DNA of 64,000 nt from NCBI RefSeq assembly GCF_021155765.1, contig NC_060105.1:16649001-16713000 (forward strand), in the 5' to 3' direction. The translations under genes and the position numbers were made by a program. Below, one piece after another: positions 23,871 through 37,064 of the stretch. The DNA comes from Diprion similis (taxonomy: Eukaryota > Arthropoda > Insecta > Hymenoptera > Diprionidae). The notes beneath the pieces were generated by a model. That model made no database searches. It worked only from the letters and a program-made list of their open reading frames with translations, and had not been told where the DNA came from. The first letter of the stretch is position 1, and each line of letters begins with the position of its first letter.

Positions 23871-25679
23871 AGCAGTTTCACTAAGCAGAACCTGTTAATG
23901 AAATTGTATGCTTCACAATTGATTTGTCTGTTGATCGAAAGAACTTTGTCGAATACGAAACTCAAAACTATATTAGATTATATTTTATGAAGATTACCTA
24001 AAACCTATAACCCTTTTCAATACGTGTGTATCATCTAACAAGTCGAATATACTCATGTAATGCCCTGTACGGTCGATGCCACTTGTCCTCGTGCACAGAG
24101 TGAATATTACAGTGTCAATACAGAATATCGAAAATGACAAGCGTTTGGAGATTGAAATTGGCTATTTTTTCACCGATTCAAAACTTTGATACCGTTTGAA
24201 AACAAATATAACGACCATAGAACTATACCAAGTTCTGTTTCGAGTGTTGGAGTTCACCCTTCGCACAACCACAGTTCGTAGAATCGACTCGTCGGTCAAT
24301 TTTCTGCCGAAATACTATACGTACTACTATTTCTTCCAAAAGTATCACATCTATGGATTATAACCTTCGGATTTTTGTTGCAAATATAAAAAAATGACAA
24401 AGTTATGGTTCATTATGTGGGGAAGGTTTCTTTTTGCGCATTAACCTCTTTACGATTTTCTTTGGAAATTTTTACCATTCGAGTTCTTATAAATTGACTT
24501 TTCGTACTTGCAATTAATATAGAATGTTCAACGCCTGTTACGTAATATTTAGTTCCATGTCGAACGGATAATTTTCTTGCAATCGCTTTATTTCAAAAAT
24601 TTTACTTGCACGAACCCAGGTATTTTACAATTTACTAATTTTTGTTTATAATAAAGTAGAAATACGTCATTAAACTAGAAAAATTTCAAACCAATTACAT
24701 AATTTCTCTAAATAAAGGGTGTATTTTATTCAAGATTCCTGTTGATCGAGTTTCTATTATTTTTCTTCCGAATTAAGTATCGTTTCCGTAGTTTTACTCT
24801 TGAAACAAAAAAAGAAAATCGAATTCTAACAAAACTGAGTTTCTTCTTGTTTCATTTTTTACAAGAAACTATTATTAAAAACAAACTCCAAGAAAAAAAA
24901 ACGTTGCATCCTATTTTAGAACCATAATATAAAAATTTGTTTTCAAGATGATTTTACAAATAAGTTTAATCGATTTTAAAAACGTTCATCTTTATTTCAA
25001 AGATATTCCATCACTTCATGAGTCGCCACAATTCAACAAAATGGCAGAAAAATGTCGAAAAATTAGAGGTATTATTTTTGACCGAAACAAACAAACAGAT
25101 TCATTGGTCATCAAATCCCAAGTGGTCAGATCGATGACCCATTGATTTGACGTGGAATGCATCATATATACACCACAGAGAGTTTTTGTAAAATAGCCAG
25201 AAAAAGCTAGGGGTTCCGGGTGACAACGAGGTGAGAAATTAACAAGTATTACAATATGCACAATGTCAGTAAATACTTCAAAAAAGTGTAGTATTCATCC
25301 CTTAAACCCCCAACAGGGGTTGCACCCCTGAACCCGCTCCCGCACCGCAAGTTCCAGCAAACTACACCCATATATTCATAGTATATGGGTTTTGAATTTG
25401 ATTTTTTCATTATTGACCTCTGTTCTGAATGTTCCGCACAATATTGAAAAAAATATCGTACGAAGCACGTGGTTACGTTTAACGCACTAGTTGTATGATT
25501 TACTATTTCAAATTTTTTTTTTTTGCTTTCCCATAATCTACCCCTCTACTTTTTTCCACTTTCCAAAATTCATTATCTCACAAAAGAGGTGAACCAAAAA
25601 ATTGTGGTTTTCCGGGCTGCCGAAGACATAAACAGCTCTTTGATTGATAATTTGTTTAAATTTTGTGACTAACAAGGAA
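23871..25679. other. AT-rich spacer without recognised gene
   Basis: Short open frames at 24742-25261 have low-complexity or unrecognised products. I see no tRNA, repeat pair or exon that I can support. Confidence 0.4.
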
Positions 25680-26092
25680 CTCTGGTTAGGTCGACCCGTC
25701 CAATTTTCATATATTTCATACATTTTTTTGTATATCGAAAACCGAGAGGCGGGTTTTTTTAAATTGAATAATAAATAGTTTAAAGGGGTGAGAACGACTC
25801 CCAAAGATGGGCACCAAACAGAATGGTTTCCCAATTTCGGATAGAAACGCTTGATGTATTTGAATGAAACGAACGCTGAAATGTTTTATTCATCAAGAGA
25901 AACGTTTCAGCGTTGGTTTCATTCAAATACATCAAGGGTATCAAGAAACCGCACCGTTGGGTGCTCATCTTTGGCGGTCATTTTCCCTCTTTTAAACCGT
26001 TTTTCTGCCGATAAAAAAAAAGTATCCCTTAGTTTTCGATGCGTTACAACATATATGAACTACATCAAAATCGCAGGGGCCAGCTAACCGAA
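25680..26092. mobile_element. Old palindromic element
   Basis: The centre near 25893 has AACGCTGAAA against TTTCAGCGTT and TTGATGTATTTGAATGAAAC against its mirror. Outward, CAAAGATGGGCACC pairs with GGTGCTCATCTTTGG, TCGAAAACC pairs with GGTTTTCGA-like sequence, and GGTTAGG pairs with GCTAACC. The arms are about 200 bp and clearly diverged. The frames 25780-25968 and 25851-26087 are arm read-throughs. Confidence 0.6.
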
Positions 26093-26234
26093 ATTCAAGA
26101 AAATCTTTGACGTAAAACAATAATTTCTTACCCTTGTTTACCTTTGCCTTGTAAGTAAGGCAGCAATACGTGAACATGTAAGAAAAACGTCATTTTGACC
26201 TTTTTACATTCACTGTGAAAGTCTCCATTTTGGT

Positions 26235-26526
26235 TTAACCTTAGAACGGTGACGTTATTTTTTTTTTACATATTCCTGTAACGGGGGGGGGGGGGGGGGG
26301 GATAGTGCCCCAATTTTGTAAATTCCATCTCTCGAGTACATCATATCTTTAAGAGTCCCACAGGGTCTCATTTTCTTCGTTTTTAAACAAGCATCACGTG
26401 GACTAAAATACTTTTTGCGTGCGTTCCAAAAAAATTGTCAGTCGAAAACGTAAGCTGTTTTCTTGCGGCAAGAAATTGAAATTCGCGTGGGGTGTTTTTC
26501 ACCCCTCGTTACCGTTCTAGGGTTAA
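26235..26526. mobile_element. piggyBac-like MITE with internal poly-G
   Basis: TTAA stands at 26235-26238 and 26523-26526. The ends are CCTTAGAACGGTGACG and, reverse-complemented, CCCTAGAACGGTAACG. A 19-base G run (26283-26301) lies near the left end. At 292 bp it is nearly the same size as the piggyBac-like MITE at 12999-13293 and shares the CCYTAGAACG start. Confidence 0.75.
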
Positions 26527-26841
26527 AAAGAACTACAAGACTTGCACAAACTGAGATATTGTTTGACTATCAGTAAATGCAATCACCCTACGGAAAAAAA
26601 TCTGTTTTTATCTTCTAGGCACATGCCGTGAAATTTTTTACTTATTTCTTCATCTATGTTCGCAGTTATAATTTGTTAAACATGCATGCACATTCACAAA
26701 TATTAATTATTTATATAACGCGAGCATGTTTGAGGCGTCTTTTTGGGGTAGTTTTCACGGCCCAAGGGAGCCCTTTCTGATACGGTAGAGTGCGTCTGCA
26801 AATGCGCATGTACGGTGTACGGAAAAGAAGATTTTAAGTTC

Positions 26842-27000
26842 CTGGGAGTCAAAGGTGTTTTTTCTGTACTGCGCGCATGCGCTGTCGCAAACATTACGCG
26901 ACCCTAACCTCAATTTCGTGCTTGGTGAAAAAACGCGTAACATACTCTTGGTGCATGAAGAATCGTGTGCAACAAGAAGGCAACGGTCTTTTCGCCTCGC
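26842..27000 (+). repeat. Dispersed repeat, copy 2
   Basis: This matches the reverse complement of 1578-1745 through TTTTCTGTACTGCGCGCAT, ACGCGACCCTAACCTCAATT and CAACGGTCTTTTCG. The frames 26703-26943 minus arise from this repeat and its flank. Confidence 0.6.
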
Positions 27001-27507
27001 AAATTTGAAATATTTGCTTTAGGCTCACCTACAACTCACATTGTTTGTGAAAAGACCGAGTTTGCAGTCTTGTTAAGCAATATACAATTCCAATTCCTTG
27101 ACAACCGTATTCTGACTTTTGCACTGCGCATTTTTACGCTTTGTTCAAAATCAGCGGTACAATACTTATAGTGGTTGATACTCAGGCTTATTGCGTACAG
27201 AGATATGAATGCCATACAATGGCATTTAACGACCAGGGCTGTATAGCTGTTTAAAATTGGATGTTTTCATTGGACGAAGAGAAAAAACGTGTTCTAATTA
27301 ACATCGCTTAAAAAATAAAATATGCTCAAATTGAGAGTCTCATTATAACTTTTGTCAACGATCTCTGTATAACGAGTGCAACGACGTTAACGTCGCGAGT
27401 CCCTCTTTTATTAAGAACAAATGAGAGTAATAATACATAGAACAGCTTACTTTCTAGTTAGAGTTGAAGTGCAGGGAGTGCAAAGCGCCTCTAATAACTG
27501 ACAATGA

Positions 27508-27534
27508 GCTGCTGCTGCTGCTGCTGCTGCTGCC
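27508..27534. repeat. (GCT)n microsatellite
   Basis: About eight GCT/CTG units, followed by CCGGCTGCGG. Stops close by in all frames make a coding poly-Leu, poly-Ala or poly-Gln tract unlikely. Confidence 0.8.
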
Positions 27535-30030
27535 GGCTGCGGTTCTTGCTAATTAGTCATAACCCGCTGGAACACGTTGCGTCACTCACGATGGCACTAA
27601 AATCACGCCGAAGAATATTCCTCGAGGATCATCGGTCTTCCGTATTATCGTTATAGTTATTGCCATCCTCAGTCGCTGTGTAACTCTCTGCTTGCGGCGT
27701 TCCTTGCACGGTACAAGTTTTCGATTTTTGTCCCCTTTGGATAGAAAAAACGAAACTAAAAACTAATGCCAAATACATTATATATAATTGGATGGGATTG
27801 TTCTACGGTAAAATTCCCGCCTATCGTATTCCCAATTCACGACCCTCCGCCGCGGCGGGGCAAAAACCATCCACCCCCAATTTTTAATCACCACCTTTAC
27901 GCTCCCCTGTTTTCCCCATGGGAGCACCTATTTACAGCCAATATTAGCCTTCAGTTTACAATGCTTTCCCGAGCCCTTTAAGTCTCCCAGAAATCACGCG
28001 ACCTTTGGTTCGTTAGTCGAAGTACGAACGCTTCTGCTTCTTTTTTTTTTTGTAATTTTAATCTTTGTCACTGAGCCGCATTTAATGATAGGACTTTATC
28101 CTTGAAGGATTTTGTAGAGGATTAAAATCTCTACAAAAGTGTAATTTCGATATCTACTCTGCAGTTAATATTTTAGCCACAAAGAGGATTAAAGATAAGT
28201 TTTCCCCGAAAAAATCATTTTCAAGAATAGAAATTTGTGAATCGCTAAAGCTGCAGACTTTGCTATTCCGAAATTTTCATAGAGAATTGAACTGTCGGGA
28301 AATTTATAGTTGGCATTTTTTTTTTTTTTTTTTCTTGCAAGTCATTAGTTTTGCCACTAAAAACACTTAGGGATGAACTTTCATATAAAAGTGACCTTCG
28401 AAGGTTAGTTACAACCTTAAAGACGTATGAGCTACGGATTTCACCTTGCAGGGAACGTGATTCTTTACGAAAAACATCCACGATCTATGTATCATTAAAT
28501 GTGTTGGAATGGAAACAATTTTTCAAAAAATTACATCGTCTTCGTATTATTCATATCGAAAATCATCGATCTCCGCGAGTCATGTTTCAGAATTGGATTT
28601 AACAATAGGAGGTGATCGGCGTGAGCCAGGACTATTTTTTTTTTTTATGCAGAAGAAGGTTTTCACATCAGAGTGAAAAAAATTTGCGTCCAAACGAAAC
28701 ACCATAGTAAACGAAAAGCCCGTTTAAACGAAAAGTGAAAAATATCTAATAATATATTGCGTCGTTATATCGATCATTGGACGAATATGTTGCTTTGTTT
28801 TCGCGATTAGATAGGTGGTCTGTTCTCTAATTCAAACCAAACTAATGTTTATATCCACCTGATTGGAATTCGAATCCATAGCCAAAACTAATTTAACGGC
28901 ACGTGTGTAAATATTTGTGTCAATTTGCGCTTGCATAAATAAAATCGTCACTTTTTCCCGCCAAATAAACTGCATAGGGATGAAATTGTCCCGCGTGAAT
29001 GGGATTTGAATGTACGTAAGGCGAAAGAAGTGACATAACTTATTATTATAGTAAACCATAATAGCGATCATATTTTTTTGACTCGTTACCAATTCATGTG
29101 CTCACGTAAAAGAGAATTTTGCGATGTAGATTCTCGAAAATCGTAGAGTATGTATTTTGAGATTCGTTGGCAGAGAAATTACTTCCAACATACGGGTATC
29201 AGGCCGTAATTAACGTTTTCAAGATTTTCCCAAAGTATTTGAAAGATGAATTTAAATGCTCACATAAAATAAAGATTTGTAACTTTATTTCAGTTCGACG
29301 ATCATTTTCGGAAAATCGGTAACTACGAAGGAGTATTTAGCTCAAACCAGGATTATCCGTGGAAGTAACTAAAGTAAAATTTCACAGCCAACTAAATCCT
29401 AGAAACTAAAAATTTATCTCGCAAAGTTCACTTGTATGTATGTGGCGTATGTCATATGGTAAATTCCGCATGAAAAAGAACGGATTGCCCGGGGATGACG
29501 CGCAACATTAATAAGAAATCCAAGCTTGCAGTCCAACTACTGATACCGATACATTATCAAAGAAAAGCTCTTTCATTTTCGTGACTAAAAGAAATCGGTA
29601 CTTCATTTCTCTTCTGAATCAAAAACATATTATTTTTCCTCTGCAAATATGAAAGCGCTGCTAGAATATCGCATTACCCTTATTTCGATAAATTATAATA
29701 CCCGCGTAATACACCCTGAATAGCGCTTAATTGAAAGAGTTCGATAAGGCAAAGAAGACCGAATGCCCTGAAAAATTCATAGCTCACGTATCACCACCTA
29801 AGTGAAAGATGATTCGCCTCTTTGTCGGGGATTCGAGTGTACGAAGGTGCGCCATAAAGCCTAAGGGGATGATCGGTCGTGCGGGAAAATTAAGCCGCTT
29901 AATTCAGTCGGAGAATATTCGAGAGATCGATTCGCGTGCTTCGAGGCCATATTTATCCAAGTCCGCAACCGTCAAGAGGCGGTCAAATATTCAGGATTTA
30001 GCCGGTAGAGTGTACAGAAGAAAAGGTTGA
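27535..30030. other. Spacer without recognised gene
   Basis: Mixed to AT-rich. A small hairpin, TTTTGTAGAGGATTAAAATCTCTACAAAA, with a stem of about 11 bp, lies at 28109-28137. Short open frames show no family resemblance. Confidence 0.4.
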
Positions 30031-30031
30031 A

Positions 30032-30055
30032 GGGGGGGGGGGGGGGGGGGGGGGG
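30032..30055. repeat. Poly-G run, 24 bases
   Basis: An uninterrupted G tract after GGTTGAA. It lies 235 bases from a C tract of similar length. Confidence 0.9.
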
Positions 30056-30289
30056 TTGGTTACATAAAGAGAAAACGACCACTGCAATTTCATTATCACC
30101 ATCGAGATTGAGACATAGGTGTCTCCTTCCTCGTGCTAGATATTAGGAATGTTACGCGGTGCGTTCTACATGCATGCAGTTTTCAGGGGAGCCGTCGTGT
30201 CGCCGACGGCAGGGGCTCTACCGCTCTATGCGCTGCGCCGCACGGCTCCCGTATCGACCGAGCGATGCCTCGGCCTGCCGCACAGCCAG

Positions 30290-30314
30290 CCCCCCCCCCC
30301 CCCCCCCCCCCCCC
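30290..30314. repeat. Poly-C run, 25 bases
   Basis: An uninterrupted C tract in a locally GC-rich stretch (30180-30540). It creates long proline-rich frames on the plus strand and a glycine run on the minus strand that I do not accept as genes. With the G run at 30032 it could form a hairpin or other secondary structure. Confidence 0.9.
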
Positions 30315-31039
30315 ACATCGCGCCATTGCCCCTGCCCCACGCCGCGTACCGCGACCCGCCGACCCGGTGTCCAGATGTCCCAGGTGTCCCGCTAATCAGC
30401 CTCGTCCCACGTGCCCGTTCAGCGAATATTCCGGTCGACTGTCGCGAGTTATGACTAACCGCGCAACAGCAGCCCTCGGACTTCAGGCCCTGAGCCCCCG
30501 CGTCGGGAATTCCCTCCAATTGCAAGGCATGCCTGAAGCCATTTGCCCCATCACGCAGGGCCCAATTGGCGGTTAATTTGATTCACGGGATCGTCGTAAA
30601 GCTCGTCTAGACCAACCTGGAGGAGGCTTAACGATATATTGTCTGTCGAGACGGGATTCGGATACGCGGAGATTGTGCACTGATGTAATTACGGTGGTAG
30701 AGACTTTGGAGCCTTGGCATTGCTTCGCGATAACCGAAGGTCGTTAGGTCTAGCTCGTGATTGGCGAGAATGGTAACAGCGATTGCCGGCACGAAAGGGA
30801 CTGATTCGATATTCAGGAATCCGGGAAACCCCGGATTTTGTCACACTCGATAATCCTTGTACACATTGTACTTATGTGTGCCGCAGCAACGAGTCGGCAC
30901 AACCTTCACTCTTCTTGTTATTGGTGTTAAACTTGTTTCTAGTTGACTATAAGTGTCAAGGATCGATATTATTGTACGGAAGGAAAAATTCGCTGAGGTC
31001 AATTTTTCAGGCATACGTGTGGTAATATCGAGCCGAGGG

Positions 31040-31450
31040 TGATGGGATTCCGGAGGTTCGGGCCGGCGGCGGTTTTCGAAAGTCTTTTCGACTTCCGTCG
31101 CTATCGCAACGTTTTGATAGTAACGTCGAAAGCGCGGGGAGCGGCAGACCGATAATCGTCGATATCGTCGCACGGCCGCTTTGAACAAACCTGTCGTCAA
31201 GCTTCGTTCCACGCACACCATTTGGCCGCCATAGTTGCGCAGTGTTGAACGCGTTCACTTCCGGGATCTGGCGAAAAGCAAACAAACGACAACCGCACCC
31301 CCGATTTAACCGGAAACCCTGCGATCCGTTGACGTCGACCAGCGACGCTAGACTGCGAACTCCCCGAAGACCGACGTCGCTGTGCGTCTGCGTTAGGGCA
31401 CCGAGTGTCACGACGCGCGTCCCAGCCGCCCCAGCGCCACCCCCGCAGCC
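31040..31450. promoter_or_regulatory. CpG-dense block, possible promoter or first exon
   Basis: CG dinucleotides are far more frequent here than in the flanks, and the block includes TTGGCCGCCATAGTTGCGC at 31219-31237. On the minus strand that site reads as an ATGGCGGC-type start within a YY1-like motif. No coding exon with good splice sites could be confirmed. This could be the promoter or an untranslated exon of a gene that extends out of sight. Confidence 0.35.
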
Positions 31451-31559
31451 ACGAACAGCGCCTCATTTTCACTGCAGTGACCAAGAGAGTTAGTCAATGG
31501 CTGTGCTATCTCTCCCCCCTTCCTCCGCCCCAACCGATAATCAAAACGGAGTAGACAGT

Positions 31560-34500
31560 CGCTTTTCTTACTACTTCATGGTCAGTATTTTTTTTTTAAC
31601 AAAATGATCACTTGAGTCGCATATTGCAGCTATCCGTGGTGCGCAGTGGAGTTCCATTTATACATTTCAATCGTATTCCAACTGTTCCGTGAGGTTACGA
31701 GGAAATAGTTCAACAAAATTTTTAAGCATTATTTCAGTGAAAAAGAAAATAAGGCCAACCATTTTAATGAATTATTTTAATTATTTTGTTGTCCCCTTGA
31801 GGATTGTATTTAATCTTGATTTTCCTTAAAAATTGTATGCATATCTAATTATGAGGGTAATACACCCCGTTGACAATGGTATCGAGAGTGTTTCCTGCGC
31901 ATGCTTACTTGCACTATAGCACTGCATTTAAGAAAAATTGCTTTGTTTCAATTCTAAGTATAGGCGATTCTTAAAAAATTGGTAATTTTTTCCCAGCTGC
32001 TCAGAATCTGCCGATAATTTTTTTAATTTTCTTACCAATGGCAAAGGCTGACGTTGGTGACAATAAAATTGCAAGAAAACAGCAAATATAGCTCTAAATA
32101 ATAGTTCGTACCAAACTAATTCCGAAAAATATTGCCCGATCTCGGTAATGCCTGCCATAATATTACACTATACAGGGTTATACAACCCATTTGAAAGACT
32201 TAGAAACTTCACTTACTGCAAAACTTAAGAAAACCAATCACATTTGCCATTAACGGAGTTGAAGGTTACTTACAGCCTGCGGGAAACATTTGCAATTCTA
32301 CAGAATTGATATGACGAATTGAGTACAAAGGATCAGAGAACCAAATTTTCTTATCAAATAACATGATTACAAATTTTCGGTCAACCGAGAAAACTCAGAA
32401 GAGAACTTAGGAACCAGATGCTGAAAATTTTACGGACACTACTGATTACGTAATTAACCAATGGCAACAACCTTCAAAATTTGAAATTATTGATGTTTAA
32501 CTTTCTGTTGCTTCAAAAATAACAGTCCTTCCAATATATTGTATTAAAAATAGATACCTAGGTGTAAATTTTTAATCATGACGAGATGCTTCAACTCTTT
32601 GCATTTGATCCAACTAACAGTTTTCGTTATTTTTACATTCCCCCTGTGTGTTATCCAAAAATCATCACTTGAATAATTTAAAATTATTCTATTTCTAATC
32701 ACGATTAGTATTCAATCTCACTGAGAACCTTTAGAATAATATTTCAATGCAATCCGTTATAAATGGGGCTCTGTAACCGGTAAAGAATGTTTGAAATCAC
32801 AATTCAAACAGTAATGAAACTATAACAACCCTGTTCAAAAACTTGTTGTACCCGCTCCATGAACTCAAAACCTTTTCACCAATAAAATAAGTTACTGGCC
32901 CACACGCTTCAAAACTCAACCATGGATCGACAAGGCAATGAAGGCAAACGAACGATTCGGAGGTCTTCCAAGTCTGTCAAGTAAAAGTATTCAGAAATTC
33001 TTTGAATAACCATCACACAAATATTCCAAATATATTTCCGACCAATCACTAGACTGTAACATGATCCAAAATTGTGATGACCGAGGCAATTAGGGTAGAC
33101 GAAGAAACGCGCACGCAAACTCTGGGTATTGTGTTATCGCGGTCGAGCTTGCGGTAGTTTCTCCGTTTTTGGCTCTGTCTCGGTTTTTTGTCACGAACGT
33201 TGTACCCTTACCCGTGTCATGTCGTACCCTGCATACCTATTATTTCTGTGTAATCCTGCGGATCCTCAGGTTCAGGGCGTGGTCCTGTTTTTGTTTCGAA
33301 GTAAGGAACGTACAGTCGTAATGGTTCTTTAATTCTCAATTACCAATAGCGCAAGTAGCTCTTCAAAATATTGGAAAAAGCATCGGATTAGTGTATATTG
33401 AATCCCGTGATTAGTTACCGGCTCTTGTTATATGGCCACCACAACAGGACGGTCTTCAAAAACGATGGATTGATGATGATTGAAGAATTCGCTCTGTTGA
33501 ATCTTAATGTCTTGGTCGATGATCAGGTGTGATTTGATGTTGTTGCGGATGAACTGAGTGGATAAAGCAGATTTCCTAAGATCAATATTTCATTAATTGG
33601 GGTATAATTTGGAAATTGTGATCGATGGCTTCATAAAAGTGACAAGAAGGGTGCAGTCGATTGCTTATGTTGACTAACAAAGGTCCAAAAATCTGGTCGA
33701 AGTTAAGCAACAATTAATTTAGGCGATTGCTAAAACAAGATGGCATACTACAAAAAATCATTGTCTCGAAAAAAATGAAGCTAAAATTGTGGGGTAGTAC
33801 AGTCAAATTATTTTTTGTACTTGTAATCCAAAACTGATACAGAAGGATGATACTACGGCTGTTTTGAACTTTTTGTGGACTTCGTTTTCTTGAAACTGTT
33901 TTCACTCATGATGGCTTCGAACGATCCTTAATTCAGCCCACAATGAGTTTCAAGAACTCTCAAAATGCATTTGATAGAAGTCTGCACAGCATTCATGGAT
34001 AGATTCACATGATTTCCTAGTTATCTGATGGATACTTGGATATCTTGCGTTTTCCCAAAAATCTCGTACTCAGAAAATCCCGATCGATTGGTAACCTCTT
34101 CAATACATTTTTTGTTGCTCTTTCGATCACGGGTACGCGGACTTGATAATCTTCAAGTTGCTCTTCGCGTTACAATGTACAGACAATATTTACACCGTTC
34201 TTATCTTCTTATCTTTTCTGCTGTTGTAAATAATTTTTGTCGGTTACAACTATTAGAGTAAATTTTGGTATTATACATAGATAATTGACGTGTAATACAT
34301 TCACATTGGAATATTTGTTGCAACAATTGTACATAATATTGGAAATATTACAAGTCAGTGCGTACATGATAATTTCATGCGAGAAATCATTTTATGCACA
34401 GGGAATACTTGATTCCGTATGGAAATCTGGGGCAGAATCAATTGCGTATGGAATAATTTTATTTACGATAATTTCATGATGAATTCACCCGGCGTAGAGG

Positions 34501-35080
34501 AGCCTTTACGTATTCCATAAAAATTTTCCATACAAACTTATTATTACAGACACATAGATATCTACGATCATGTGCTTTTGGATAAAACCAATAATTCAAC
34601 GGCAATGCAATTTTTAATAACTGAAATCATATTTGTCTTTACAAGATTTTGGCAAATATCGCACAAGACATGTAGCATAAGAGCCTGCTAATGCCAATGA
34701 CTGTTAAGTTTGACAAAGATTATGCCATTGCAAAATATTCAGGTACGAGCACGCCTTTAAACTATTTCTGTGAGTGATGCCTGCCAAGTGTGTTGTTAAA
34801 CAATGACTCCGACTTTGACTAAAGCCACCTGAACACTAGCGGTATGTCTGAAGCATATTCTTCGACTGTATTATTGCTGTGTGTTACAAAACGGTGCAAA
34901 TCAAAGTAAAAACATTCATTCTCACAACCATGAAAATATCGTCAGAAGCTATCGAAAGCTCTGCGACTGTGTAGTATGCTGTAAGCAACGCACCCTCATC
35001 CTTTCCGCTGGCAGTACCTAACTGTGAGTCATCTAATGACGTGCCGGACAACGGAATCGACAGTTGGCAAGTCGAGAGCT
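31560..35080. other. AT-rich spacer without recognised gene
   Basis: Many short open frames (31928-32158 minus, 32909-33118 minus, 33129-33332 plus, 33714-33905 minus, 34028-34479 plus) have no family resemblance. I see no paired repeats or RNA genes here. Confidence 0.4.
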
Positions 35081-35106
35081 CTCGTGTCTCTGGAGTTGCC
35101 TGTGCG

Positions 35107-35203
35107 AATATATAAGGCATTCCGAAACGAGCGCGTGTATCTACAATAAAATTATTCGGTGCGAAAGTGAAGGCGCGGCAAGCCTACGTCGCGGCACCCC
35201 GCG
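35107..35203 (+). promoter_or_regulatory. Possible TATA promoter and short first exon
   Basis: AATATATAAGGC at 35107-35118 is a good TATA box. About 25-35 bases on, transcription could begin in a GC-richer stretch that ends with CACCCCGCGGG before a GTAAGC donor-like site at about 35204. There is no ATG-started frame of note, so if real this is an untranslated exon. Based on signal spacing only. Confidence 0.22.
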
Positions 35204-36293
35204 GGGTAAGCGAATACGATCGTTATCGCCATGAGTTATACATTGCCGAATATAACGGGTGATAAATCGTTCCGTCGGAGTCCTCATACCAATCACTCCA
35301 ATCAGTTCTCTCTGTAATCACCTTATTTACTTATAAACCCCATTAAAATCGAGTAGGTATATATGTATAATGCATGGGTATAACCATCACTGCTGTGAAC
35401 AACCTCTCGACAGAGGAATTTTATCTTTCGAGGGACAGACACGAATCAGTTCTGTAACTCACCGGTGAACGATGTGATAATATGCTTACCCTCGCATGTT
35501 ACGTGCATGTGGTCACCGAGAAGAGTAAGCCTTTTTACCCCCTAAATCCTGGTAATCCCCCTCTTAGGCCTTTGACCGAAGCCTTATAATGCACTTGAAA
35601 TGTCCCCCCGGCTAACATCTAGGTTCCTATTGTGCATTTTACAGGTTACGATGAACTTGAAATCCTTATTAAACGATTGCTCATGTCTCTGAACAATTCG
35701 AACTGGTATCGACTGTTGGTAGCATTACTTAGCATGTCGAAATCTATATACCTAATCTGACTTTTGAACAATTAAATTGATTTCCCGGTGGATCGTCGAA
35801 ATGGAGTCTTTAATCACTCGACTGATCTGACTGAAATCTCGAAACGTTCTTTCAACGATCACTGTCATAATTTTTTGATACGCCCAGTATGGAAATTTTT
35901 CGATCGTGAAGATCAGTTCAACGTTTTTAAAAATAGTTATCATCTGGAACTTTTGATTAATGAGTTGGAGATCAAATTGCGACTCAATGTGAATTATGAT
36001 AACGTTTATTATTGCGAAGAATCTAATGGCAATATATGTAAGTTAATTACCATTGTATCATTGTGTATTAAGTAATTTGATCTCAAAATAAGAGAATTCA
36101 TCATTCGTAAAAAGTATTTCAATCCATCCCCCTTGCCATTAATCAAAACCTTGAAATCGATTCATTACCACACCTACGGCTGCTGCCGGGTAGTTTCAGT
36201 CGATGACCGTTTTGTTCTCTACTGCAGGGAGAGAGGGAGAGAGTAAAAGGAGGGTAGGCTGAAATGAGTTGAAAGAATTCGCAGTCCTAGGTT

Positions 36294-36439
36294 CCCAGAC
36301 TTAGACGTCTACAGGATGTCTTATGCACCATTTTCTGACGTCTATGAGGCACCAAGGACATCTCTTGGGCGCCAGAAAATGGCGCACAAGACAACCTTTA
36401 GACGTCTTTTCTACGCCTTTGAGTTTTGTGCTGTCTGGG
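36294..36439. mobile_element. MITE with CCCAGAC ends, copy 2
   Basis: Relative of 7358-7563. It shares AGGATGTCTTATGCAC-ATTT, GTCTATGAGGCACCAAG, GGCGCCAGAAAATG and the right end TTTTGTGCTGTCTGGG. The left terminal repeat has lost most of its inner part. Confidence 0.7.
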
Positions 36440-37064
36440 TTACTAAGCTCTTGCTTGGAAATCTTGAGGCCGCAAAAAATTACTGGTGAAAAGGATCTCT
36501 CTCCTGTAATCTATGCTACGCAGCGTATTGCTTATTATACTTACGCTGCCGGCAAAAGCAGCCACTGTCTTACCGTTCCTCATCCCCGTATACCCGAACC
36601 CTGAAATGGTGGGCTTGGCATTTAATAAATCAGGTGACGTCGCGGCTTACTCTTATCGGCACGTAAAGGTCACAGACTCTCCTCGACGTATTTCGCCGGA
36701 TAAGGATGTCCCGTGAAGCTCTGGCTTCGAGACAGAAACCTTCCCTGATTTCCCCTCTTCGAAATCGAGGCCGGTACTAAGGAGGAAGGAAAATCCGTCT
36801 CGGAGTGACCTCAACGCATAGTCTGTGGTCAGACCCGATCGTCGTACCGCAGATTCCATTCACCAGGAACTCGGATTACGAAATTACGATTCCAAATCGC
36901 GGCCACGACCTCCGCCATTTGTTACATCACACGCACGCTGCAACGAAACTGTACAACGATTAGCATAACAGCTGATGTTTAATCAAAGCTGATCAGTTAC
37001 GTTACGCTTGGTACGAAGAGGATGGCAGTGGTCATATAATTTCTTTAAGGTAGGATTGGTACCA

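Noticed and set aside
27508..27534. (GCT)n as a coding poly-amino-acid tract
   Set aside because: Stop codons close to the tract in the three frames and no neighbouring exon signal.
30133..30576. Proline-rich plus-strand frame of 147 codons and overlapping frames, plus a glycine-rich minus frame
   Set aside because: The proline and glycine runs come from one 25-base C tract; three overlapping frames are open at once, no domain is seen and there are no splice sites.
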